Shown here piece after piece: positions 15,931 through 24,740 of a stretch of 53,522 bases of DNA. Both the position numbers and the translations under genes were made by a program. Position 1 is the stretch's first letter. Every line of letters begins with the position of its first letter. The notes beneath the pieces were generated by a model that had not been told where the DNA came from, searched no databases, and was given only the letters and a program-made list of their open reading frames with translations. The stretch comes from Alphaproteobacteria bacterium (GTDB lineage Bacteria; Pseudomonadota; Alphaproteobacteria; Micropepsales; Micropepsaceae): NCBI GenBank assembly GCA_003158585.1, contig PMKE01000052.1, forward strand, positions 274-53,795, read 5' to 3'.

Positions 15931-17034
15931 CTAGTTTGTCGCCGTCCTCAGCTTCACGCCCATCCGCTTCATATCCGTCATCAGGCGCGAAGGCTCGACC
16001 AGTTGCCCCATCATCCACAGCCCAGGCTTGCAAGCGCTGCCGTCGAGATATTGCAGGAGCGCGGCGACGACGGGAATGGCGGTCAATTCATACGCGTCGG
16101 AATGCGACACGGCGGCTTCGAACTCCGTCGGCTGGCCGGCATGGCACCCGGAAGCCTGGACGAGCAATTCGGTGCGGAAGGGCGGCTTGCGGAATTTCAT
16201 CATGCCCCACCAGATGAACCTGCCAATCGTCCGCTTGGCGTAGGGCATCACCTTCAGCATGACGAAGGCGATCGGCATGACGACCATATCGGTGAACCAG
16301 TGCGACTCCGATATGAAGAAGCCGACCTCCTTGAGCGAGGGGTACATCGTGGGCAAGTCGCGCAACTCTTCGAAGAACATCGAGTAGCACTGCTTGACCC
16401 CGATATCGCCGCCGAAGTCGATCTTGCGCATCAGCCATGCGCCGGGTTTCGTCCAGCGCCCATCCGTGTAGATCTGCGCCTGAAAGTTCTTAAAGAGATC
16501 GACCAACTCGTCGATTGCTTCGGAATAGGGAATTTCAGTGTTGATCCCGAGATAGCCCGCGGTGACGGCACGTTCGATGGTGTCCAGATTCGCCGCCGCG
16601 TAGCGCACCAGCGCGGAAGGCAGCCCTGGATGAAACCCCGCCTCGGTGATGAAACAGCGCCCGGCGCGTTCGATTTCTCCGGATAGCGATTTGAGGAGGG
16701 TATATTTCTTTGCGCCAAGCTGCACGTCGAGATAGTCCGTGCCGGTCTCCAGCGCCACCTGCGCCACCTTGCCGACATGCGCCGTTGTCGGCGAGGCGAC
16801 CACCACCATCGCATGACCAGAGAACACCGCTCGCAAAGAGGCTTCATCCGCCGCCTCGGCGCGCACAGCGGTGGCACGTCCGGGATATTGCCGGGCGAAA
16901 TCGTCGGCGAGCGCTTGCGCCTTTTCCCGGCGGCGGCTTGCAATGGTGATCTCGGCATCGGACTGCGCGAGCAGATGGCGGGCGATCAACTTACCTGCGA
17001 ATCCAGTACCGCCGAGAATGAGGATTTTCTTCAC
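15931..17034 (-). CDS. Saccharopine dehydrogenase-like NAD(P)-binding oxidoreductase
   Basis: A 367-residue protein with an N-terminal Rossmann domain (ILILGGTGFAGKLIARHLL, residues 4-22; ASRRREKAQAL for the nucleotide ribose) and a C-terminal catalytic-type domain of the saccharopine dehydrogenase family. A hydrophobic stretch near residue 250 (MVVMPIAFVMLKVMP) suggests membrane association, as in the lipid-linked members of this family. The substrate cannot be told from sequence. GTG 17034 is chosen because GGGGGA lies six bases upstream; ATG 17058 is the alternative. Confidence 0.8.
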   Translation of the reverse strand: MKKILILGGTGFAGKLIARHLLAQSDAEITIASRRREKAQALADDFARQYPGRATAVRAEAADEASLRAVFSGHAMVVVASPTTAHVGKVAQVALETGTDYLDVQLGAKKYTLLKSLSGEIERAGRCFITEAGFHPGLPSALVRYAAANLDTIERAVTAGYLGINTEIPYSEAIDELVDLFKNFQAQIYTDGRWTKPGAWLMRKIDFGGDIGVKQCYSMFFEELRDLPTMYPSLKEVGFFISESHWFTDMVVMPIAFVMLKVMPYAKRTIGRFIWWGMMKFRKPPFRTELLVQASGCHAGQPTEFEAAVSHSDAYELTAIPVVAALLQYLDGSACKPGLWMMGQLVEPSRLMTDMKRMGVKLRTATN

Positions 17035-17132
17035 GTCGTTCCCCCGTCCTGGAATCAAAGTCGAACGATAACCTTCCCTGTAGCTTTTTTATGACAAGTG
17101 GGCGCAAGTCCGTCTCAAGTGCGGTCGATCAA

Positions 17133-17275
17133 TCCTGTTCGGCAGCTGCTTTCTCGTACTCCTCGCGAGCGTGCAGCCAGCGTTCCTCGGCCGCCGCGAG
17201 CTTGCGGACGGCTTCGGCGCGTTGTCGAGCGTCGCCAGCGCCAGCATCAGGCGCGCCCGCTCGCCGCCCGATCAA
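17133..17275 (-). pseudogene. Decayed remnant of an ABC-F ATPase gene, internally deleted
   Basis: About 90 bp (17140-17226) closely match the 3' end of the ABC-F gene at about 19579-19660, and the adjoining 50 bp (17227-17275) match its second signature-motif region at about 20109-20160. Some 450 bp between them are missing. Orientation is the same as the intact gene 2.4 kb away. The reading frame is broken, so this is debris, not a gene. Confidence 0.75.
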
Positions 17276-17392
17276 ACGCGAAGGTCAGACCTCGTTCGTA
17301 GTCGCAAGGAGCGTTTCAACAGAACGATCACAAAGAGGGGCGTGTCGTGCACCCTCCACTGATGGGCGTCGTTTTCCTTGAAAATGGCTTGG

Positions 17393-18226
17393 TTAGAAAT
17401 CCGCTTTCTTGCGGAATACTTTAAGGTACAAGATTTGCGAGGCCCTCTGTCGCGCCCATGGCACGCCCCACAATGGTGCGATTTCATTTCTTAGCTGATC
17501 GACCGGGTTTTCTCCATTAGCTTCGATGTAGTGGGGAATGGCTGACCAAGTGCCGACATATCCGAGGAACTGTTCAAGCGTCCTTGTTACTGTCAGCGGA
17601 AATTCGGGTGCTTTGATCTCCTCAAATTGCCGTTTGTATGGGGGCGGAAGATCGCCAGACGCATGAGTGCTGCCATCATGTTCCTGGGGCCAAAACGGCG
17701 CGACTTTATTTACAAATCTGTCGACGACTGCCCTGAGATCGGGATCGTCAACAGTGAGAACCGATGATGTATAAGTCCAGTGCGCTAGTACTCCCTGCAG
17801 TTTGAGCAATCGCCCTGCTTCAGCACAGAAACTCGGTATGTCCAGCCAATGGAATGCTGTGGCAACGGTAATGAGGTCGACAGTGCGCGGTTCGATCTTT
17901 GCGACTCTCCCTGCTTCTTCGGCCCTACCGGGAAAATAGGTTATGTTTGCGCGCTTTGCATCCTTAGCCTCATTGAGCTGCGCCTTGCTGATATCCACGC
18001 CTTTGACAGTGCGATAATAGGGAGCTAGACGGTCTGTCGCTTGGCCGCTGCCGCACGCACAATCTAGCGCTAAATCGTGTCCGGCTTTGCTCTCCTGAGA
18101 AAGAAAAAACAGAAGCTCATCAGGGTAGTGGGGCCGAAACCTCGCATAATCGGCAGCGAGCGAGCTATAATGATCATTTGCTGCGGCTGGTGACCTCGGG
18201 TCTGAAAAATGACCGAATTCGGACAT
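17393..18226 (-). CDS. Class I SAM-dependent methyltransferase
   Basis: A 277-residue methyltransferase of the Methyltransf_11 / trans-aconitate-type group. Motif I reads LALDCACGSGQATDRLA (about 52-68), the acidic ribose contact is GVDIS (near 77), and the post-II region has the FHWLD signature seen in small-molecule methyltransferases of this group. The substrate is unknown. The gene is AT-richer than flanking host genes and lies in an islet between a decayed and an intact ABC-F copy, suggesting acquisition. No clear operon partner: the next minus-strand gene is 290 bp upstream. Confidence 0.85.
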   Translation of the reverse strand: MSEFGHFSDPRSPAAANDHYSSLAADYARFRPHYPDELLFFLSQESKAGHDLALDCACGSGQATDRLAPYYRTVKGVDISKAQLNEAKDAKRANITYFPGRAEEAGRVAKIEPRTVDLITVATAFHWLDIPSFCAEAGRLLKLQGVLAHWTYTSSVLTVDDPDLRAVVDRFVNKVAPFWPQEHDGSTHASGDLPPPYKRQFEEIKAPEFPLTVTRTLEQFLGYVGTWSAIPHYIEANGENPVDQLRNEIAPLWGVPWARQRASQILYLKVFRKKADF

Positions 18227-18517
18227 CGGTTTCCTACGAATAATACGGCACCAACCCCGGCGCCAGAGTGGTGTGTGGCAGTCGCGGTGTGCGCATCGAC
18301 CGGAGTTACCAACTAGGCGGACTTATTATCGGAACTGCATCCGATCGTACTATGCGCGCCGCCACCGACGCAGCCGCATATGATTCTCCGCCATTTTCCT
18401 TGCCTTCGCAAGGTTCTTCAAAATGCTAATATCTTCACCCCGCGGCAGGTGTTGGATTTCGCGGATGCGCCGCGACTCAAACCACGCAGACCAGAAAGGT
18501 CGCCCGGCCTAAACAAC

Positions 18518-19345
18518 TCAGTGGAGGCGCAAGATGTTGCCTTGGCTGGGCGCCGGCGGGGTCTCCGGCATCAGTCTGCGAACTTCACTTTCCTCCAACC
18601 CGAGCCGGGAGGAAATATACTGGATCAGTTGGTCGCCTTTTAGCGAAGCGATCTCAGGGGCGGTCATTGTGGTAACAATCATCTGGCGAACATAGTCGTC
18701 ATATTCCCGACTTTTTTCCCATTCATCGTCGAACCACTTTGTTAGAATACGGCCGAGAAAAATGCTTTCGACAAGAAACCCCAGCCGACCTCGCTCACTG
18801 GCCGAACCAATGGTCTGGACAACGCGCTTTCCGTCAGCGACCTGGAACCGCAGATCGGAAATACGGATAGTGTGACTGACCCGGACCTGCGCTCCGGTGC
18901 GCTTACGGGAGTAAAGACGATTCAGGTTCTCGGTGTAGTCCGGTCCGAGGAAGCGGATCTTCTCTTTTGGCACACTCGTTGTGGTGATGGCGTTAAGGAG
19001 TGGTTCCATCTCCGGTTCGTCAGAGGGCAAGTTAAATGTGAAGCTGTAATGAATGATGCTTTGTTCGGCGTCTTTTGCAGTCATGCTGAGTAGTTGCAGC
19101 AATTCCGCGCGATTAAGTTCGTTCACCTTCTCGAACACAATGCCCAGCGTGTCACGAAGCGCGGAAAACTCGCGTTGTAGCTCGCCAAGTGAGGTGCGGC
19201 TGGACGAAAACTCGTGCTGAAGAATGTGAATTGACTTCCCTGTGTGGCCCATGTGGACGAGCACAATGACCACCACAATGATCTCAAGCACTGTGCGAGG
19301 ATTTGTCCATATTAGTTCTAGCATCCACGAAAATAACCCTGGCAT
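18518..19345 (-). CDS. Membrane-anchored coiled-coil protein with unknown C-terminal domain
   Basis: A 275-residue protein. One hydrophobic helix (about 17-34, VLEIIVVVIVLVHMG) is followed by a heptad-like coiled coil (about 35-80) and a soluble C-terminal region. Residues about 120-215 (IRFLGPDYTENLNRLYSRK ... VRVSHTIRISDLRFQVADG) faintly recall phospholipase-D-like regulatory domains, but I could not find the HKD motif and do not assign function. ATG 19345 is preferred; the open frame continues 108 bp upstream. The ribosome-binding region is a run of nine G preceded by seven T. Low GC marks it as part of the acquired islet. Confidence 0.7.
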   Translation of the reverse strand: MPGLFSWMLELIWTNPRTVLEIIVVVIVLVHMGHTGKSIHILQHEFSSSRTSLGELQREFSALRDTLGIVFEKVNELNRAELLQLLSMTAKDAEQSIIHYSFTFNLPSDEPEMEPLLNAITTTSVPKEKIRFLGPDYTENLNRLYSRKRTGAQVRVSHTIRISDLRFQVADGKRVVQTIGSASERGRLGFLVESIFLGRILTKWFDDEWEKSREYDDYVRQMIVTTMTAPEIASLKGDQLIQYISSRLGLEESEVRRLMPETPPAPSQGNILRLH

Positions 19346-19349
19346 GTTT

Positions 19350-19365
19350 CCCCCCCCCAAAAAAA
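19350..19365 (-). repeat. Homopolymer tract at a ribosome-binding site (G9 preceded by T7)
   Basis: On the minus strand seven T then nine G end four bases before the ATG at 19345. The G-run serves as the Shine-Dalgarno element. Such runs are prone to slipped-strand length change. Confidence 0.7.
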
Positions 19366-19566
19366 TCATCCGCCACAAAAGGGTGGCGGGAACACAGGTC
19401 AGCGCCCGATTACTTATCTTCTTTGCGCTTCCGCTGTCCGAACGTGAACACAACCTGCGGCAGTGGTCAACGCGGTCATTGGATCGGAATGCATGTTGTA
19501 GCTTTCACCTGAAATCTACTGAGCCGCCGCTAACGCTTCTCAGTAGCCTTGGACAATGTAGGTTCA

Positions 19567-21447
19567 TTACTTGGCCGCGGCGGCCTTCTCGTATTCCTCG
19601 TGCGCCTGCAGCCAGCGTTCCTCGGCGGCGGCGAGCTTGCGGACGGCTTCGGCGCGTTTCTTGGACACGGCGCTTCCCTTGGCAGGGTCGTGAACGAAGA
19701 GCAGCGGATCTGCCAACGCGGACTCCAGCTTGGCGATTTCCGCCGTCAGGGCGGCGATCTGGTGTTCCGCGGTGTCTGCCTTGTCCTTCAGCGGCTTGAG
19801 ACGACGGCGCCGCTCGGCGGCTTCGCGCCGGGTCTCTTCTTTCGTCAGTTTCGGTTCGGGCGCATCGTGCGCGACCGGCGCGGGTTCGCCGGCAAGCAAC
19901 AGGCGCCTGTAGTCGTCTAGGTCGCCGTCGAACGGCGTCACGCGTCCGTCCGCCACCAGGAGCAGCCTGTCGGCAGTCGCTTCGATCAGCCGCCGGTCGT
20001 GGCTGATCAGCACGACGGCGCCGTCGAAATCGTTCAGCGCGTTCAGAAGCTCGTGGCGCGCGTCGATGTCCAGATGGTTGGTCGGCTCGTCGAGCACCAG
20101 CAGGTTGGGTTTGTCGAGCGTCGCCAGCGCCAGCATCAATCGCGCCCGTTCTCCGCCCGAAAGGTTCGCCACCTTAGTCTGTGCCTTGTCGGCCGAGAAC
20201 CCGAAGCCGCCCAATTGCGTGCGCAGTTCCAGCATGGATAGCCTCGGCCGCAGACGGCCTAGCGTGTCGATGGGCGTCAGTTCTCCCTCAAGCTCTTCAA
20301 GCTGGTGCTGCGCGAAGTAGCCGGGCACCAGTTTCTTGGCCCGCACGATGTCGCCCGACATTAGCGGAAGCTTGCCGACAAGAAGCTTGGCGAGCGTCGA
20401 TTTGCCGTTGCCGTTCTTGCCCAGCAGCGCGTAGCGGTCGTCGGGATCGAAGCGCAAAGACAACCGCGTGAGCACCGGCTTGCCCGGCACATAACCGACC
20501 GAGGCGTTGTCCATCGTGATCAGCGGCGGACTGGCGGGCGTGGCCTCGGGCAGACGGATGGGCGCGGTGTGCTCGTCCACGGGGATGTCGATGGTCTTCA
20601 GCCGCTCCAGCATCTTGATGCGGCTCTGCGCTTGGCTGGCCTTGGACGCCTTGAAGCGGAAGCGGTCCACAAAGGCCTGCATGTGCTTGCGCTGCGCTTC
20701 GACCTTCTTCGCCATCGCCGCGTCGAGCGCCCGCTTCTGCGCCCGCGCTTCGACGAACTTATCGTAGCCGCCGCTGTAGAGCGTCAGCTTGCCGTGTTCG
20801 AGATGCAGGATGAACTCCGCCGCCGTGTTGAGCAGGTCGCGGTCATGGCTGACGATCAGAACCGTGCCGCGATAGCGCCGCAGGAATTCCTCGAGCCACA
20901 GCACGCCTTCGAGGTCGAGGTAGTTCGTCGGTTCGTCCAGCAAGAGGAGATCTGGGGCCGCGAACAGCACGGAGGCCAGCGCCACGCGCATCCGCCAGCC
21001 GCCGGAGAATTCGGCGCAAGGGCGAAGCTGCTCCTCCGGCGAAAACCCGAGACCGGCGAGTATTCCCGCCGCGCGCGCCGGGGCGGAATAGGAATCGATC
21101 GTGTGCAGGCGTGCATGGATGTCGGCGATGGCGTGCGGATCGGCTTCGTGCTCGGCGCGAACGAGCAGCGAGGTGCGCTCCATGTCGGCGGAGAGAACCG
21201 TGTCTATGAGACTCTCCGGCCCCCAGGGCGCTTCCTGCGCCAGCGAGCCAATGCGCCAGTCCTTGGGTGTGCTCGTTTCCCCGGCATCCGCGGCAAGCTG
21301 CCCCTGGATCACCCGCAGCAAGGTCGATTTGCCCGCGCCGTTGCGCCCGACAAGCCCCACACGCCGCCCGGCCGGGACCGCAGCGCTTGCGCCCTTCAGG
21401 ATGGCCCGTCCGGCGATACGGACGGTGAGGTGGTCGATCACGAGCAT
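19567..21447 (-). CDS. ABC-F family ATPase (ribosome-associated translation factor)
   Basis: A 626-residue soluble protein with two ABC nucleotide-binding domains and no membrane segments. First Walker A GRNGAGKS (34-41) with signature FSGGWRMRVALA; second Walker A GKNGNGKST with signature LSGGERARLML; both Walker B sites read LLLDEPTN or LVLDEPTN. A linker of about 80 residues and a charged C-terminal coiled coil (from about 540) match the YheS/Uup type. ABC-F proteins bind the ribosomal E site and ease stalled translation. A decayed partial copy lies at 17133-17275. Divergent from ndk. Confidence 0.92.
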   Translation of the reverse strand: MLVIDHLTVRIAGRAILKGASAAVPAGRRVGLVGRNGAGKSTLLRVIQGQLAADAGETSTPKDWRIGSLAQEAPWGPESLIDTVLSADMERTSLLVRAEHEADPHAIADIHARLHTIDSYSAPARAAGILAGLGFSPEEQLRPCAEFSGGWRMRVALASVLFAAPDLLLLDEPTNYLDLEGVLWLEEFLRRYRGTVLIVSHDRDLLNTAAEFILHLEHGKLTLYSGGYDKFVEARAQKRALDAAMAKKVEAQRKHMQAFVDRFRFKASKASQAQSRIKMLERLKTIDIPVDEHTAPIRLPEATPASPPLITMDNASVGYVPGKPVLTRLSLRFDPDDRYALLGKNGNGKSTLAKLLVGKLPLMSGDIVRAKKLVPGYFAQHQLEELEGELTPIDTLGRLRPRLSMLELRTQLGGFGFSADKAQTKVANLSGGERARLMLALATLDKPNLLVLDEPTNHLDIDARHELLNALNDFDGAVVLISHDRRLIEATADRLLLVADGRVTPFDGDLDDYRRLLLAGEPAPVAHDAPEPKLTKEETRREAAERRRRLKPLKDKADTAEHQIAALTAEIAKLESALADPLLFVHDPAKGSAVSKKRAEAVRKLAAAEERWLQAHEEYEKAAAAK

Positions 21448-21467
21448 GACGCGGCTTTTAGCACGCC

Positions 21468-21497
21468 TTGCGCCACCGCAAACCCCGCGGTTATAAG
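21468..21497 (+). promoter_or_regulatory. Putative ndk promoter
   Basis: TTGCGC (21468-21473), an 18-bp spacer and TATAAG (21492-21497) precede the ndk start by 27 bp, with AAGGAG as ribosome-binding site between them. Confidence 0.5.
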
Positions 21498-21524
21498 GCG
21501 CGCGCTTTCCATAAGGAGTGGGTC

Positions 21525-21947
21525 ATGGCCATCGAACGCACGCTTTCCATCATCAAGCCGGACGCGACGCGCCGGAACCTCACCGGCGAAATCGTCGCAC
21601 GGTTCGAGAAGGCGGGGCTCAAGGTCGTTGCCCAGCGCCGTATCCGTCTGGCCAGGCACCAGGCCGAGGCCTTCTATGCCGTGCACGCGGCGCGGCCGTT
21701 CTACCAGAGCCTGGTGGAGTTCATGACCTCCGGCCCGGTGGTCGTGCAGGTGCTGGAAGGCGAGAACGCCATCGCCAGGAACCGCGAAGTGATGGGCGCC
21801 ACCAATCCCGAGAAAGCCGCGCCGGGGACCATCCGCAAGGACTTCGCCGAGTCGATGGAAGCCAATTCCGTGCATGGCTCGGATGCGCCCGAAACGGCCG
21901 CGAACGAGATCAAGTTCTTCTTCAGCGACCTCGATATCGTGGGATAA
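21525..21947 (+). CDS. ndk: Nucleoside-diphosphate kinase
   Basis: The enzyme balances NTP and dNTP pools by moving the gamma phosphate via a phosphohistidine. The 140-residue length is exact for the family; [11 protein letters not shown] opens the protein, catalytic H117 lies in NSVHGSD, and the C-terminus is [13 protein letters not shown]. ATG 21525 follows AAGGAG; the open frame extends upstream but without coding sense. Its TAA stop touches an ATG of the SDR gene. Confidence 0.97.
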   Translation: MAIERTLSIIKPDATRRNLTGEIVARFEKAGLKVVAQRRIRLARHQAEAFYAVHAARPFYQSLVEFMTSGPVVVQVLEGENAIARNREVMGATNPEKAAPGTIRKDFAESMEANSVHGSDAPETAANEIKFFFSDLDIVG

Positions 21948-21973
21948 TGCCCGTACACACGGAGGAAGCGGAC

Positions 21974-22813
21974 ATGAAGGGAAAAACGGTCGTCATCACG
22001 GGAGCGACCTCCGGCATCGGAGAAGTCGCGGCCGAGGAATTGGCCCGCATGGGCGCGCGGATCGTCGTCGTGGCGCGCAGCCCGTTCCGCGCCGATGTCA
22101 TCATGGGACGGCTGGCTATCGCCAACGCCGACGCCAAACATACGGTTTACATCGCCGACCTGTCGCGTATCTCCGAGATGAAGCGCGTGGCGGGCGAGAT
22201 CGCCGCGGCGGAGCCGAAGATCGACGTGCTGATCAACAATGCGGGCGCGATCAATTCCGTGCGCGAGACGACGCCGGACGGCCTGGAGCTGACCTTCGCC
22301 ACAAATCATCTGGCGTACTTCGTCCTCACCAACCTCTTGCTCGACAGGCTGAAGGCAACGCCGGGTGCGCGGATCGTCTCCGTGGCGTCGGACGCACACA
22401 AATCCGGCAAGCTCGATTTCGACGACCTGCAATCCGCCAAGAGCTACGCGAGCTTCCGTACCTACGGCACCAGCAAGCTGTGCAATATCCTGTTCACGCG
22501 CGAGTTGGCGCGGCGGCTGGAGGGGACGGGCGTCACCGCCAATTGCCTGCACCCGGGCTTCGTCATCACGCGCTTCGGCGACAACAATGACGGGTTCCTC
22601 GGATGGGGTTTCGGGATCGCCAAGAAGTTCGCCGCCATCTCGCCGGAAGAGGGCGCCAAGACCATCGTCTATCTGGCGTCGTCGCCGGAGGCGGCGGGCA
22701 AGAGCGGCGGCTACTACTACAAATGCGCACCGCTGGCGCCGACGGCGGCGGCGCAGAACGATGCCGATGCCAAGCGCCTGTGGGACGTCTCGGCCAAGCT
22801 TGCTGGTCTGTAG
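21974..22813 (+). CDS. Short-chain dehydrogenase/reductase (retinol dehydrogenase-like)
   Basis: A 279-residue NAD(P)H-dependent oxidoreductase. The cofactor motif is TGATSGIG (residues 9-16), NNAG follows strand 4, and the catalytic Ser and YxxxK (YGTSKLCN) are present. The split of the substrate loop and the SDAHKSGKLDFDDL segment are characteristic of the retinol-dehydrogenase/protochlorophyllide-reductase-like subgroup; the real substrate is unknown. ATG 21974 is chosen over ATG 21947 because GGAGGAAG lies five bases before it. Downstream GIY-YIG gene starts directly after its stop. Confidence 0.9.
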   Translation: MKGKTVVITGATSGIGEVAAEELARMGARIVVVARSPFRADVIMGRLAIANADAKHTVYIADLSRISEMKRVAGEIAAAEPKIDVLINNAGAINSVRETTPDGLELTFATNHLAYFVLTNLLLDRLKATPGARIVSVASDAHKSGKLDFDDLQSAKSYASFRTYGTSKLCNILFTRELARRLEGTGVTANCLHPGFVITRFGDNNDGFLGWGFGIAKKFAAISPEEGAKTIVYLASSPEAAGKSGGYYYKCAPLAPTAAAQNDADAKRLWDVSAKLAGL

Positions 22814-23152
22814 ATGGATAAGGCTCGCAAGAAGGAACTCGCGGAAGCCTACAAGGAGCAGAAGCCGAGTCCGGGAATCTTCGCGGTGCGCTGCACGGCG
22901 AGCGGCGAGGCATGGGTCGGCAAAGCGCCCGATGTCGGCCGCAAGCAGAGCGGGCTGTGGTTCCAGCTCAGGCTGGGCAGCTTTCCCAACAAGGAATTGC
23001 AGGCCGCGTGGAACGCGCACGGCGAGGGCGCCTTCGCGTTCGAGGTGCTGGAAAAAATCAGCGACGAGAACCCGCTCCTCGTGCCCGTCCTGCTGAAGGA
23101 CCGCGAAGCCCACTGGCTGAAGACGTTGAACGCGAACCGGCTCGTCGGCTAG
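22814..23152 (+). CDS. GIY-YIG nuclease family protein
   Basis: A 112-residue small protein. The core reads GIFAVRCTASGEAWVGKAPD, corresponding to the GIY-YIG strands but with GIF and WVG in place of the canonical triplets, followed by LWFQLRLGSFPNKELQAAWN and a C-terminal helix. Stand-alone members of this family are common in alphaproteobacteria and often have incomplete catalytic residues, so nuclease activity is uncertain. The ATG follows the SDR stop without a gap; the stop overlaps the convergent CPBP gene by four bases. Confidence 0.8.
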   Translation: MDKARKKELAEAYKEQKPSPGIFAVRCTASGEAWVGKAPDVGRKQSGLWFQLRLGSFPNKELQAAWNAHGEGAFAFEVLEKISDENPLLVPVLLKDREAHWLKTLNANRLVG

Positions 23153-24030
23153 CCCAGCACCAGATGGAACGACAGCGGCACCCAGCGGCCGCGCTTTAGG
23201 GTCCAGGCAATCAAGCCCACGCTGATGGCGAGCCACAGCGCAACCGACACCAATGAAGCTTCGGGGCCGAAGGCTCCGCCGGTCAGCAGGTCGGGACCGG
23301 TGAGCGGCATCGAGACGATCCCGTGGCCGCCGCCGCCGCCCGACACCGCCGCGCCGAACACGCCGCCTTCGGTAAAGTTCCAGCCCATGTGGATGCCGAT
23401 GGGCAGCCACAGGCTGCGCGTCGCAGCATAGGCCGCACCCAGCATGATGCCCGCCTCCAGCGCGATCGCCGCCGAGCTGACGATAGTTGCGTGAGGGTTG
23501 AAGATGTGCAGGCCCCCGAAGAGGGCGCCGGAAACGATCAAGGCGACGAGACTGCCGAAACTGTCCTCGAACAGGCGGTAGATGCAGCCGCGGAAGATCA
23601 GCTCTTCTCCCACACCGGAGAGAATCGCCATGACGACGAACGGCATGACGTGTCCATAGCCCACGAAGGCGGGCGCGGGGGCGGCACCGACCGCCCAGAA
23701 AATCCCGTACATCGCGCAGAACACTACGAAGGCGGCGACGATGCCGGCGAGCGTCAGCGGAATGCCGCGCAGCAAGGCCAGCTCCTGGACCTTGCGGTGC
23801 TCCAGCCAGCGGACAAGGAGCCGGTACACAACCAGCATCAGAGCAGCGGCGAGCACGACACCCGCGATCAAGGCCCAGTTGCGAACGTCGGCGGGAAGCG
23901 TCTTCCGGCCGAACTGAAGGCCGACCTGGCACCCGGCATCGACTGCGGCGAGGATGACGAAGAAAAGAAGAAGCCTGACGATACCGATCCGGGCCCATAG
24001 CCTCGGCTTATTCTGCGATACCTCACTCAT
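23149..24030 (-). CDS. CPBP-family intramembrane glutamic endopeptidase
   Basis: A 293-residue multi-pass membrane protein of the CAAX protease/bacteriocin-processing (Abi) family. The catalytic EELIFR motif with E142/E143 and R147 follows SGVG; the second motif is FGGLHIFN, and HMGWN supplies the last histidine and asparagine. About eight helices are visible. Family members cleave substrates within the membrane or serve bacteriocin immunity; the substrate here is unknown. It precedes purN on the same strand by 19 bp of sequence, though read after it only if transcription continues. Confidence 0.9.
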   Translation of the reverse strand: MSEVSQNKPRLWARIGIVRLLLFFVILAAVDAGCQVGLQFGRKTLPADVRNWALIAGVVLAAALMLVVYRLLVRWLEHRKVQELALLRGIPLTLAGIVAAFVVFCAMYGIFWAVGAAPAPAFVGYGHVMPFVVMAILSGVGEELIFRGCIYRLFEDSFGSLVALIVSGALFGGLHIFNPHATIVSSAAIALEAGIMLGAAYAATRSLWLPIGIHMGWNFTEGGVFGAAVSGGGGGHGIVSMPLTGPDLLTGGAFGPEASLVSVALWLAISVGLIAWTLKRGRWVPLSFHLVLG

Positions 24031-24049
24031 ACAACGCCCCCCGGCGCCG

Positions 24050-24664
24050 TTACGGCGCGAACACGGCCTGCCCGTTCTTCAATTTCACGCGGCCTTCCGC
24101 CAGCATCTTGAGCGCGGCGGGGTAGAGCTTGTGTTCTTCGACCAGCACGCGCGCGGCCAGCGTCTCGGGCGTGTCGCCGACCTCCACCGGCACGGCCGCC
24201 TGGGCGATGATGGGGCCTGCGTCCAGCTCCGGCACCACGAAATGCACGGTGCAGCCCGAAACGCGCACGCCCGCGTGCAGCACCTGCTCGTGGACGTGGG
24301 TGCCCTTGAACAGCGGCAAGAGCGATGGATGGATGTTGACCAGCCGTCCTTCCCATTTGCGCGCGAACCAGTCCGACAGGATGCGCATGAAGCCGGCGAG
24401 GCACACGATGTCTATATCGGCTACTTCGAACGCGATATTGACGGCGCGGTCGAATTCTTCGCGCGTAGCAAACGCCTTGTGCGGGATGATCTTGGTGGCG
24501 ATGCCGGCCGCTGCCGCGAATTTTAGGCCTTCCGCGTTTCCCGCATTGGAGATCACCAGCGCGATCTCCGCCGGAAAGGCCGGATCGGATGCTGCCGCGA
24601 TCAGCGAACGCATGTTGCTGCCGCGGCCGGAGATGAGGATGCCGGTGCGGACTTTACTGGTCAT
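24050..24664 (-). CDS. purN: Phosphoribosylglycinamide formyltransferase
   Basis: Third step of de novo purine synthesis: transfers formyl from 10-formyl-THF to GAR. The 204-residue protein has the phosphate loop SGRGSNM (12-18), the catalytic trio N110, H112 (NIHPSLLPLF) and D148 (ELDAG). ATG 24664 follows GGGGAAG and is preferred over the upstream ATG. It follows purM by 76 bp, a gap filled by a dispersed repeat; purM-purN is the usual order. Confidence 0.96.
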   Translation of the reverse strand: MTSKVRTGILISGRGSNMRSLIAAASDPAFPAEIALVISNAGNAEGLKFAAAAGIATKIIPHKAFATREEFDRAVNIAFEVADIDIVCLAGFMRILSDWFARKWEGRLVNIHPSLLPLFKGTHVHEQVLHAGVRVSGCTVHFVVPELDAGPIIAQAAVPVEVGDTPETLAARVLVEEHKLYPAALKMLAEGRVKLKNGQAVFAP

Positions 24665-24670
24665 TTGGCT

Positions 24671-24730
24671 TCCCCCCACCCGATCCGCTTAGCTTCGCTC
24701 GCGGATCGACCTCCCCGCGTAGGGGGAGGT
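24671..24730. repeat. Dispersed repeat between purM and purN
   Basis: Two hairpins: GATCCGC with GCGGATC, and CCTCCCC (24710-24716) with GGGGAGG (24723-24729). This CTCCCCCTACGCGGGGAGG type is a common alphaproteobacterial intergenic repeat (recollection). It could attenuate purN relative to purM. Confidence 0.65.
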
Positions 24731-24740
24731 AAAAGGCGTG

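Noticed and set aside
21701-23998. 765-codon open frame on the minus strand
   Set aside because: It lies opposite ndk, the SDR and GIY-YIG genes and runs through the CPBP gene in another frame. Its composition is arginine/alanine-rich shadow sequence, as expected for high-GC DNA.
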